Shown: piece after piece, positions 54,847 through 62,959 of the stretch | How the letters are laid out: each line of letters begins with the position of its first letter | How positions within the stretch are numbered: the first letter of the stretch is position 1 | Origin: Chitinophagaceae bacterium | GTDB taxonomy: Bacteria > Bacteroidota > Bacteroidia > Chitinophagales > Chitinophagaceae | DNA length: 64,000 nucleotides | Direction: 5' to 3' | Assembly: GCA_016721085.1 (NCBI GenBank) | Contig: JADKJI010000012.1 | Coordinates: 62,001-126,000, forward strand | Translations under genes and position numbers: made by a program | The notes under the pieces: model-generated | What the model was told of the DNA's origin: nothing | The model's database searches: none | What the model saw: only the letters and a program-made list of their open reading frames with translations

Positions 54847-55941
54847 TCAACCTCTCATTATAACTCCGCCCCCCACAACATCATCCCCCTCATAAAACAC
54901 CGCACTCTGTCCCGGAGCAATACCTTTAGCATCTTCGAAGAAATGTACCCTGATGCCTTTTTCGTGGTTATATAGATTACTTAATGTGCCTTTGTCTTTG
55001 TAACGAATTTTTGTAATTGATTCCATTCCGTCAGTAATTCCATCATACTTTAACCAGTTGAGTTTGGTCACCAGCATTTCAGGACGGTTCAGGTCTTCTT
55101 CATCACCCAATACAACAGTATTACTATCCGGATCAATTCCTGTTACATAAACAGGCTTGCCGAAAGTGATATCAAGACCTTTACGTTGGCCGATAGTATA
55201 GAATGGATAGCCTTTATGCTTCCCTAATATTTTGCCTTCTTTGTCAACGAAATTTCCACCTGCTACTCTTTCTTCCAATCCTTCTACTTTACGTTTCAGG
55301 AAACCTCTATAGTCATTGTCTGGAACAAAACATATTTCATAGCTCTCGCTTTTCTTGGCGAGTTCAGGATAGCCATAGTCCAATGCCATTTGACGGATCT
55401 CTGTTTTTCGATAAGGACCAAGTGGTAAAAGAGTCCTGCTTAAGAGATCCTGTTGCAATCCCCACAAAACATAACTCTGGTCTTTTGTTTCATCAATTGC
55501 TTTACTGATATAATAGCGGTCGTTATCGTGACGGTTTATCTTACCATAATGACCTGTTGCAATGAATTCACAATCCAGCGCATCGGCTCTTTTCAGTAAG
55601 GCTCTCCATTTGATATGCGTATTGCACATTACGCAAGGATTTGGTGTGCGACCAGCCAGATATTCATCAACAAAATTATCAATCACGAAATCACCGAATT
55701 CATCCCTTATATCGAGAATGTAGTGAGGAAACCCATGCTGTACAGCAGCCATACGGGCATCATTAAAGCTGTCGATATTACAGCATCCTGTTTCTTTCTT
55801 TCCCCCACCACTGGCGGCATAGTCCCATGTTTTCATAGTAATCCCTATCACTTCATAACCTGCGTCATTAAGCATCAGGGCCGTGACGGTACTGTCGATA
55901 CCCCCACTCATAGCTACTAGGACTTTTCCATTGCGACTCAT
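54847..55941 (-). CDS. mnmA: tRNA 2-thiouridine(34) synthase
   Basis: 364 residues. ATP pyrophosphatase P-loop AMSGGIDSTVTALML, catalytic Cys in TGCCNIDSF and second Cys in NPCVMCNTHIKW, then GHYGKINRHDNDRYY, and the C-terminal region with GQRKGLDITFG and GIAPGQSAVFY. It makes the s2 group on U34 of Lys, Glu and Gln tRNAs. Length and domains are complete. TATATTTG, an exact -7 match, lies at 55980-55987 on the minus strand, 39 bp before the ATG. Confidence 0.97.
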   Translation of the reverse strand: MSRNGKVLVAMSGGIDSTVTALMLNDAGYEVIGITMKTWDYAASGGGKKETGCCNIDSFNDARMAAVQHGFPHYILDIRDEFGDFVIDNFVDEYLAGRTPNPCVMCNTHIKWRALLKRADALDCEFIATGHYGKINRHDNDRYYISKAIDETKDQSYVLWGLQQDLLSRTLLPLGPYRKTEIRQMALDYGYPELAKKSESYEICFVPDNDYRGFLKRKVEGLEERVAGGNFVDKEGKILGKHKGYPFYTIGQRKGLDITFGKPVYVTGIDPDSNTVVLGDEEDLNRPEMLVTKLNWLKYDGITDGMESITKIRYKDKGTLSNLYNHEKGIRVHFFEDAKGIAPGQSAVFYEGDDVVGGGVIMRG

Positions 55942-56161
55942 TCCCTCTTTTCCTTTTTATTTTGATTTTTTGCGAATCGCAAATATACAACCGTTATGCG
56001 GGTTGTTGAAATGGCCGGTTTTCGCTTTTGGGAACATTATGCCAGATATTGCCTATCAATAGGTTATGAAGGGAATTTCATTACCCTATAGTTCATTAAT
56101 AATTAATTAATTTCCCATGCTGTAAGTATTCAGCATTTTTATCTTCTAAAACCAGTTTCGG

Positions 56162-57388
56162 ATGAGTCGTATATTTTTTCTTCTTACATTTTCATTTATC
56201 ATAGTAAGTGCAGAAGCACAAAAACAACATAAGGCCGTATTTATAATAGCAGATGGCATTCCTGCAGATGTTATTGAAAAACTGGATTTGCCAAATTTGA
56301 CTGCCATCCGGAATGTGGGTGGCTATTCAAAAGCATTTGTTGGTGGTGAGAAGGGTGGCTATTCCCAAACTCCAACAATATCAGCTGTTGGCTATAACAG
56401 TTTGCTTACAGGTACCTGGGTGAATAAACACAATGTGTGGGATAATGATATAAAAGATCCCAATTATAATTATTGGAACCTCTTCCGTTTTTTCAAAACA
56501 CAGTATCCTAAAAAGACTACAGCTGTATTTTCTACCTGGCTTGATAACAGGACAAAATTGATTGGGAGTGAAGCTGCGGCAGCTGGTTTTGTGCAACCAG
56601 ATTATCATTTTGATGGATTAGAAAATGATACAGTTCAATACCCACATGATAAATTGTCGAACTATATCCATTTGATTGATGAAAGAGTTACTGATACCGC
56701 TTCATCAGTTATCAAAAGAATGGCACCTGACCTTTCCTGGGTGTATCTTGAATTCACAGATGATATGGGACACCGTTATGGTGATAGTAAGGAATTTTAT
56801 GATGCTATAGTTACTATGGATAAACAGGCGGGAAGGATATGGGAAGCGATTCAATATCGTGAGAAGAATTTCAATGAAGAATGGCAGTTGTTCATAACTA
56901 CCGATCATGGAAGAGATGCAAAAACAGGAAAGAATCATGGAGGACAATCAGATCGTGAAAGAGGCACATGGATAATTACAAATGCCAAAAACCTGAATAA
57001 CCATTTTAAGGAAGGGCAGCCCGCAATAGTTGATATATTCTCTTCGATCGCTCGTTTCCTTACTATTGAAATTTCGAAAGAGCAATTGATGGAAGTAGAT
57101 GGGGTTTCGTTGACAGGTCCCATCTCGGCCACTCAGCTGAAAGTTGTAGCTGAAAAGGATTTGCTGCACCTTAATTGGAAAGTATTGGATGGAAAAGGGA
57201 AAGCGATAGTTTGGATTACTTCTACAAACCAATTCGGAACCGGAGGAAAGGATACATATAAAATAGTTGTTGAAGTGGCAGTAAAAGATGGAAGGGCTAC
57301 AATAGATACTTCTAAATATCCATCGGGATTTTATAAGGTAGTAGTCGAGTTCCCCAATAATACCCTTAACTATTGGATAAAGAAGTAA
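56162..57388 (+). CDS. Alkaline phosphatase-superfamily phosphodiesterase/pyrophosphatase
   Basis: 408 residues with a signal peptide (MSRIFFLLTFSFIIVSAEA). Metal and nucleophile motifs are typical of nucleotide pyrophosphatase/phosphodiesterases: IADGIPAD, the nucleophile in TISAVGYNSLLTG, FTDDMGHRYG, ITTDHGRD and NHGGQSDRERGTW. It should hydrolyse phosphodiester or pyrophosphate bonds outside the cytosol. A C-terminal beta domain (VVEKDLLHLNWKVLDG, SGFYKVVVEFPNN) is a possible Fn3-like add-on. The next gene is an M14 peptidase on the same strand 95 bp downstream. Confidence 0.88.
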   Translation: MSRIFFLLTFSFIIVSAEAQKQHKAVFIIADGIPADVIEKLDLPNLTAIRNVGGYSKAFVGGEKGGYSQTPTISAVGYNSLLTGTWVNKHNVWDNDIKDPNYNYWNLFRFFKTQYPKKTTAVFSTWLDNRTKLIGSEAAAAGFVQPDYHFDGLENDTVQYPHDKLSNYIHLIDERVTDTASSVIKRMAPDLSWVYLEFTDDMGHRYGDSKEFYDAIVTMDKQAGRIWEAIQYREKNFNEEWQLFITTDHGRDAKTGKNHGGQSDRERGTWIITNAKNLNNHFKEGQPAIVDIFSSIARFLTIEISKEQLMEVDGVSLTGPISATQLKVVAEKDLLHLNWKVLDGKGKAIVWITSTNQFGTGGKDTYKIVVEVAVKDGRATIDTSKYPSGFYKVVVEFPNNTLNYWIKK

Positions 57389-57483
57389 GATGAATTTTAA
57401 TTTTCCTAAGCATTTTCATGGGTAGTGCCCGGTGAATATCCTAATTTTAAGCAGTCGCTTTATAGACTGTTTAAAACTACTGT

Positions 57484-60060
57484 ATGAGAAAATTCACCCT
57501 GCTTTTCATTTTGCTTGGAACATGTATTACCAGCTTTGCACAGGAACTTAGTTATTATCTTCCTAAAGATGTTACTTACGATGCCGCCATTCCAAAACCC
57601 AAAGACATCATTTTCCATGAAGTAGGTGAATGGCATGTAACTCACGATCGCCTCGTGAATTATATGAAAGCTATCGCTACTGCCTGTCCAGAAAGGGTGA
57701 AGCTGGAAAATATGGGATTCACTTATGAAGGCCGACCACAAGTTTTGCTGATCATAAGTTCAAAGAAAAATCTTCAAAACCTCGAACAGATACGTATCCA
57801 ACATGTACAGTTGACAGATCCAACTAAGTCCGGATCATTAGCTACAGAAAATATGCCCATCGTTGTTTGGATCGGACATTCCATCCACGGCAATGAGCCC
57901 AGCGGAGCCAATGCCTCATTGCTGAGTGCCTATTATCTGGCAGCGGCTCAGGGAAAAGCAATTGATGACCTGCTTGATAATGTGGTTATATTATTTGATC
58001 CTTCTTTCAATCCTGATGGACTCCAACGTTTCTCCACCTGGGTAAACCAACATAAGAGTAAGAATCTGGTGACGGATCCCAACTCAAGGGAGTTTAATGA
58101 AGTGTGGCCTGGAGGAAGATTTAATCACTATTGGTTCGATCTTAACCGTGATTGGTTACCAGCAGTGCATCAGGAAAGTCAGAACCGACTCAAGTGGTTT
58201 CATGCCTGGAAGCCAAATATACTTACCGATCATCATGAGCAGGGTAGTAATGCCAGTTTCTTTTTCCAGCCTGGAGTTCCTTCAAGGGTGAATCCAATTA
58301 CACCAGCTAAAAACCAGGAACTAACTGGTAAGCTGGCAAAGTTTCACGCACAATATTTAGATAAGATTGGTTCGCTCTATTTCACCAAAGAGAATTACGA
58401 TGATTATTATTACGGTAAGGGTTCCACGTATCCCGATGTGAATGGCGCTATCGGTATATTGTTTGAGCAAGCCAGTTCACGTGGACATGCACAGCAGACT
58501 TCCAATGGAATATTGCGTTTTCCTTTTACAATCCGAAATCAATTCACTACCACATTATCTACATTAGAAGGAGCGAGGGTACTTCGTAAGGAATTCCTTG
58601 ACTGGCAACGTGAATTTTACAAATCCGCTATGACCGAAGCTGCTGCTGCACCTGGTAAAGCTTTTGTGTTCGGAAGCCAGGATGATGGAACAAAAGCTGC
58701 TGTATTCTCCCAGATGCTTCGCAGACATCAGATAGATGTTTATGAACTCAATGCAGATGTGAATGCTGATGGCAGCAATTTCAGCAAGGGAAAAGGATTT
58801 GTAGTGCCTGCCAACCAACCACAATTCCGTTTGATACATGCCATTTTTGATAAGACACTTAATTATAAGGACAGTCTTTTTTATGATATCACTGCGTGGA
58901 CAATGCCATTGGCATTTGGACTTAATTATGCAGAATTAAATGCTACCAAATTCAATGCATCTCTTTTAGGTAATAAGTTAGATCAGGTAGAAATGCCAAA
59001 AGGACAGCTATTGGGTGATAACAACTCGTATGCTTATTTATTTGAGTGGAATGAATTGTTAGCACCAAAGGCTTTATATGAAATGCAGGATGCTGGTTTA
59101 ATGACTAAAGTAGCAAGTAACCCTTTTGAGATTGCTGTAAGTGGTGGTACTCATAAGTTCAACTATGGAACTATTGTTATTCCTGTCTCTTTGCAGCGCC
59201 TTACGGGAGATAAAGTAAACGAAATCATAAAAGGCATTGCAGAAAAGAATGGGTTAACAGTTTATGGTGTACAGACGGGAAATGTTATTAGTGGTAGCGA
59301 TTTGGGAAGCAGTAAGATGTTATCGGTAGCCAAGCCAAGTGTTGCTATGATTGTAGGTGCTGGTGTAAATGCCACTGATGCTGGTGAGATATGGCATTTA
59401 TTGGATCAACGTATGAATATCCCTTCTACCCATTTGGAGATTCCTGTGTTTAACAGAGTGGATCTGGGCAAATACAATACCATTATAATGGTAGGAGGAT
59501 CTTATGGGGAATTGAATAAGGATAAGCTAAAAGCCTGGGTACAGGGTGGCGGTGTATTGATTGCAACAGAAGAATCTGTACAGTGGGCAGCGCAGAATGG
59601 ACTTACTAATATAACCTTCAAGAAAACAGAAGCTCCAATAGATAGTTCGGCGAGATTGACTTATGTTGATAGGGAGCAGATCAATGGTGCTCAACAAGTG
59701 AGTGGTGCCATATTCGGTGCGGAAGTAGACCTTACTAATCCTCTCGCTTACGGATATACGCAAAAAACAGTAAGTCTTTTCAAGGCCAATCGGGTATTTC
59801 CAGAGAAAGGAAAGAATCCATTTGCTATTCCATTCTATTATGGGTCTAATCCTTTACAAAGTGGTTGGGTGAGTAAATCGAATGCTGATGCCATAAAGAA
59901 TTCAGCTGCTGTGATCATTAGTCCACTAGGAAGTGGTAAAGTCATCAATATCGCCGACAATCCCAATTTCCGCGCTTTCTGGTTAGGTGGAACTAAGTTG
60001 TTCATGAATGCGATCTTTTTTGGAAGATTGTTGGAAGTAGGAGCGGGAGGTAGGGAGTAA
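57484..60060 (+). CDS. Large M14-family zinc carboxypeptidase-like protein
   Basis: 858 residues, signal peptide about 1-19. M14 motifs: IHGNEPSGANAS (zinc His and Glu), FDLNRDW, LTDHHEQGSN (third His) and the catalytic Glu in LFEQASSRGH. A long C-terminal region contains a glutamine-amidotransferase-like piece (IIMVGGSYGELNKDKLKAWV, VLIATEESVQW), seen in other members of this family. It is clearly different in length and organisation from the 37330-39051 protein. The substrate is unknown. A hairpin follows 12 bp after the stop. Confidence 0.9.
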   Translation: MRKFTLLFILLGTCITSFAQELSYYLPKDVTYDAAIPKPKDIIFHEVGEWHVTHDRLVNYMKAIATACPERVKLENMGFTYEGRPQVLLIISSKKNLQNLEQIRIQHVQLTDPTKSGSLATENMPIVVWIGHSIHGNEPSGANASLLSAYYLAAAQGKAIDDLLDNVVILFDPSFNPDGLQRFSTWVNQHKSKNLVTDPNSREFNEVWPGGRFNHYWFDLNRDWLPAVHQESQNRLKWFHAWKPNILTDHHEQGSNASFFFQPGVPSRVNPITPAKNQELTGKLAKFHAQYLDKIGSLYFTKENYDDYYYGKGSTYPDVNGAIGILFEQASSRGHAQQTSNGILRFPFTIRNQFTTTLSTLEGARVLRKEFLDWQREFYKSAMTEAAAAPGKAFVFGSQDDGTKAAVFSQMLRRHQIDVYELNADVNADGSNFSKGKGFVVPANQPQFRLIHAIFDKTLNYKDSLFYDITAWTMPLAFGLNYAELNATKFNASLLGNKLDQVEMPKGQLLGDNNSYAYLFEWNELLAPKALYEMQDAGLMTKVASNPFEIAVSGGTHKFNYGTIVIPVSLQRLTGDKVNEIIKGIAEKNGLTVYGVQTGNVISGSDLGSSKMLSVAKPSVAMIVGAGVNATDAGEIWHLLDQRMNIPSTHLEIPVFNRVDLGKYNTIIMVGGSYGELNKDKLKAWVQGGGVLIATEESVQWAAQNGLTNITFKKTEAPIDSSARLTYVDREQINGAQQVSGAIFGAEVDLTNPLAYGYTQKTVSLFKANRVFPEKGKNPFAIPFYYGSNPLQSGWVSKSNADAIKNSAAVIISPLGSGKVINIADNPNFRAFWLGGTKLFMNAIFFGRLLEVGAGGRE

Positions 60061-60072
60061 GGGATTGTTAAG

Positions 60073-60147
60073 TCAAAAGTCAAAAGTGAAAAGTCAAAAA
60101 GGGAAGCCTCTGTGTTTCATTTTTGACTTTTCACTTTTGACTTTTGA
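60073..60147. repeat. GTCAAAAGTCAAAAGTG hairpin
   Basis: Perfect 28-bp arms 60073-60100 and 60120-60147 (TCAAAAGTCAAAAGTGAAAA and complement) around a 19-base loop, just after the M14 gene stop. Likely terminator-like. Confidence 0.93.
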
Positions 60148-60304
60148 TTTTTGGCATACTGCAAATCAGCCAGTTACGCAAAAGCTCAAACAGAGGGTTT
60201 CTGTACAACTAAATTTTATCCCCAGTGGTTGTATGGGCGAGGTAGTGGTTAGTATAACATGTAAATTGCCCTTTCAAATCATTTTCGGAGTTAAATTTTA
60301 AGCT

Positions 60305-60722
60305 ATGATCAAAATGCAAGTTATCGGCAACCTGGGAAAGGATTGCGTGACAAACACAGTGAACGGGAAGAATGTTATCAACTTCAATGTTGCCCATACC
60401 GAGAAATTTAAAGATGCGCAGGGTAACCAGAAGGACAAAACAATCTGGGTGGAGTGTGCGTATTGGACTGATCGTACAGGAATAGCACCGTATCTTAAAA
60501 AAGGACAACAGGTATATGTTGATGGAAATCCAGATCTGAGAACGTATACAAAAACTGACGGCACAATGGGTGCTCTCTTGCCTTAAGAGTGTTGGAGTTC
60601 AGTTATTAGGTTCAAGACCAGATGGTGGTGGAGTAAGCAATAGCTATACATCAGCACCTGCATCTAACAATGTACCTTCCGCCAGTGATATCACTGAGCC
60701 AGTTGATGATCTTCCGTTCTAA
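60305..60722 (+). CDS. ssb: Single-stranded DNA-binding protein (frameshifted)
   Basis: The OB fold is clear: MIKMQVIGNLGKDCV, INFNVAHTEKF, KTIWVECAYWTDRTG and GQQVYVDGNPDLRTY. The frame breaks after GTMGA at about 60573-60592. Two one-base insertions restore it (for example giving GASLALRV and then GVQLLGSRPDGGG), and it then stays open to TAA at 60720-60722. The end VDDLPF is the acidic C-terminal tip expected of SSB, which is strong evidence that the downstream piece belongs to this gene. It binds single-stranded DNA during replication and repair. Confidence 0.85.
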
Positions 60723-60746
60723 TTAAGAACCGATAGAAAATTTAAG

Positions 60747-60776
60747 AGCCTTCCTTTCTTAGGGGAGGCTTTTTTG
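60747..60776 (+). terminator. Terminator of ssb
   Basis: Stem AGCCTTCC (60747-60754) and GGGGAGGCT (60762-60770), then TTTTTGTTT. It lies 24 bp after the restored ssb stop. Confidence 0.88.
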
Positions 60777-60782
60777 TTTAAA

Positions 60783-60958
60783 GGTCAGGAAGACCGGAAA
60801 GTCCGAAAGACCGAAAGACCGAAAGTCGGAAAGAAACTCCGATTCAAAGAATCATTATAATCATTCAAATCAAAAGAATCATAGTCAAAAATCCCAGCCA
60901 ATCCCAAGATAATCCCTATAATCCCAGTCTATAATCCCAGTCTATAATCTCAGTCCAG
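60783..60958. repeat. Tandem single-arm repeats between ssb and the oxidoreductase
   Basis: GACCGAAAG words (60790-60832), AATCAT words (about 60841-60885) and AATCCCAG words (about 60889-60955). They resemble single arms of the families seen in the 21871 and 30495 clusters, but the partner arm is missing. No gene is visible in the gap. Confidence 0.6.
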
Positions 60959-62764
60959 AATTTCACCGCTAATATTTACCCCTGTCCTAAACGGATCCAA
61001 CATCTCATTAATCAAAGTCGCGATTTCCCTTCTTGTAAGTATTTTGCTTGAAGGTAATTTTTGCTTTTGCGAATCGGTAATGCTTTTGCCTGTGCGGGAA
61101 ATGAAAAGCAGCAGATCATTATAAGTTACTGGGTTGCTTTTTAGCCCTCTGTTTGTTGGGAAATGTTTGTAGAATTTATAGAAGCCAAGTTCCAGGTCGG
61201 AAAAACTTACTGTAGTGTCTGGGTAAAAGAATGTTTTATTCGCCCATCCTTCCGGTTTGCCTGTTCCTCTCAATATTCCGGTTGCCCCAATTTTTTGAAT
61301 CGCCATCCAGTCTTTATCAGTTGTCTTCACATCGCAATAAGGCATCAGGAAAGTATATGATTGCAGCAGTGTTGATTGTACATCTCTTACATCAATTTCT
61401 TTTGGTGATTTCTTGTTTAGGATACTTTTTGCAGCAAGCACTCCTGCAGCTTGCCCGGTCAGCAATACACAAGGTTGTAAACGAGAAGAGCCATTTACAA
61501 TGTTGGAAACGGAAATGCCTTTTTCGCAAACAATTAATCCCTCAATATCTTTTGGAATCAAAGCCCCTAATGGAACATTGAATGAAGGCACTTTGGGAAA
61601 GTTGATGCCAGGAGCTCTTTTTTCCGGCGCATGGTGATGGTCGACTGGGTAATCACCTACGGATATGCCTGTACGGTATAATGACTCTTTTTGGTTGAAT
61701 GGATCTGTAAGGTAATTGGAAGTAAGTCTCACAAGTCCAACTACTCTTCTCCCTTCCCTATGGTAAGGCATCAGCGCCAATTTATCTTTACTGGGGAATT
61801 CTTCTGCCAATCCGATATGTTTCATCCCTAGTTGTGTTTGGATGAAATAAATAAAGCCAAGTGTTTTTTGTCTGGAACCTTCCAAAGCTTTCTCTCTTTC
61901 AATAGGGGCCATATCAATAAAATTCCCGACATAATCATTTCCATGTGCTGGCCAGTTGATCATGAATTTGTTTCCCTTTATTCTTCCGTAATCAAGCATC
62001 TTTTTGGCATCAACATTATAAGGTTTTCCTTCTTTGCAAGGGGCATCTGTGCAGCAGCAGAAATATAGGGTAGAATCATAATTCGCTGGACGGGCAATCG
62101 TCTTATCAGCACCAACTCCATAGTCTTTCAGTATGGCAGCCCAGGTGAGGTCTTGAATGATGAGGTAGTTGCCCGGTGCCATAGATTCATTGGAATAAGA
62201 TTTGTCTTCCATTCCGATATCATATTTGGCGCCAGCTGAAGCAAAGGCATCACCGAGGTCGGTGCCATCAATAGTTAGTGTTGCATTTACAATCAGTAGT
62301 TCCTTTTTCTTATTGATGAATTGCGCTCCAACTACTTTGTTTCCCGATTTAAGAATTTTGTCGAAATGCCAGCCATATTTAACAGATAGGTTTTTCTCTT
62401 TTGCGGCCCATGCTTTGAAAATGCTGTCGCCAACATGAGGTTCAAAGCAGGTTTCACTAACCCAGCCGGTGAATAGGTTTCTGGTGCCGTAGTGTTTATA
62501 AAGAGCTTCGCGAAATTCCTGCCACATACCACTTGGGAGTTCATCATTTCCATCTGTACAACTTACACCTGCGGCAGTAAGCATACCACCCAGCCAGGGT
62601 GTAGATTCTACAATCAGTGTTTTTATGCCGAGGCGTGCCGATTGAAGTCCGGCTGCTGTACCACCTGTGCTTCCCCCCACTACCAGAACATCTGTTTGGA
62701 TGGTTGTTTGGGCGTTGCTGCTAACAAAAGAAAGAATGGAAACAAGGAGGAAAAGGCGTCGCAT
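60950..62764 (-). CDS. FAD-dependent oxidoreductase, exported
   Basis: 604 residues, signal peptide about 1-18 (MRRLFLLVSILSFVSSNA). The FAD Rossmann motif is VLVVGGSTGGTAAGLQSARLG at the mature N-terminus (the GxGxxG pattern is loosened to GGSTGG). FAD_oxidored family features follow, such as ESTPWLGGMLTAAGVSCTDGN. Further motifs: GTDLGDAFASAGAKYDIGME, VGLVRLTSN and GISVSNIVNGSSRLQP. The substrate is unknown; exported members are common in polysaccharide-rich genomes. Confidence 0.85.
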   Translation of the reverse strand: MRRLFLLVSILSFVSSNAQTTIQTDVLVVGGSTGGTAAGLQSARLGIKTLIVESTPWLGGMLTAAGVSCTDGNDELPSGMWQEFREALYKHYGTRNLFTGWVSETCFEPHVGDSIFKAWAAKEKNLSVKYGWHFDKILKSGNKVVGAQFINKKKELLIVNATLTIDGTDLGDAFASAGAKYDIGMEDKSYSNESMAPGNYLIIQDLTWAAILKDYGVGADKTIARPANYDSTLYFCCCTDAPCKEGKPYNVDAKKMLDYGRIKGNKFMINWPAHGNDYVGNFIDMAPIEREKALEGSRQKTLGFIYFIQTQLGMKHIGLAEEFPSKDKLALMPYHREGRRVVGLVRLTSNYLTDPFNQKESLYRTGISVGDYPVDHHHAPEKRAPGINFPKVPSFNVPLGALIPKDIEGLIVCEKGISVSNIVNGSSRLQPCVLLTGQAAGVLAAKSILNKKSPKEIDVRDVQSTLLQSYTFLMPYCDVKTTDKDWMAIQKIGATGILRGTGKPEGWANKTFFYPDTTVSFSDLELGFYKFYKHFPTNRGLKSNPVTYNDLLLFISRTGKSITDSQKQKLPSSKILTRREIATLINEMLDPFRTGVNISGEILD

Positions 62765-62863
62765 TGGGAAGTTTTGTTAAATGTAGGGTGAAATTAATTT
62801 CTGGAGGGGGAAAGACCAGGATTGGGTGAGGATTTTCTTGTTTTTTTAGGGTGGAAAAACAGA

Positions 62864-62951
62864 GGGTTGACATCTCCCGAGATGTCATCTCGCCAGATGT
62901 CATCTCCCGAGATGTCATCTCGAAGGTTGACTTCCCGGGAGAAGTCAACCT
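62864..62951. repeat. Compound palindrome with three AGATGTCATCTC units
   Basis: GACATCTC-CC-GAGATGTC (62869-62886) is followed by three near-direct 12-14-base units AGATGTCATCTC (62880-62891, 62895-62906, 62910-62921) and ends with the hairpin AGGTTGACTTC/GAAGTCAACCT (62924-62934 and 62941-62951). The first unit carries GGTTGAC, which can also pair with GTCAACC at the far end. It lies between two minus-strand genes. Confidence 0.9.
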
Positions 62952-62959
62952 GGTTCTGC

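Noticed and set aside
62864..62951. Possible CRISPR array
   Set aside because: Units are 12-14 bases with no unique spacers of constant length, and no cas genes are present. It is a compound palindrome.
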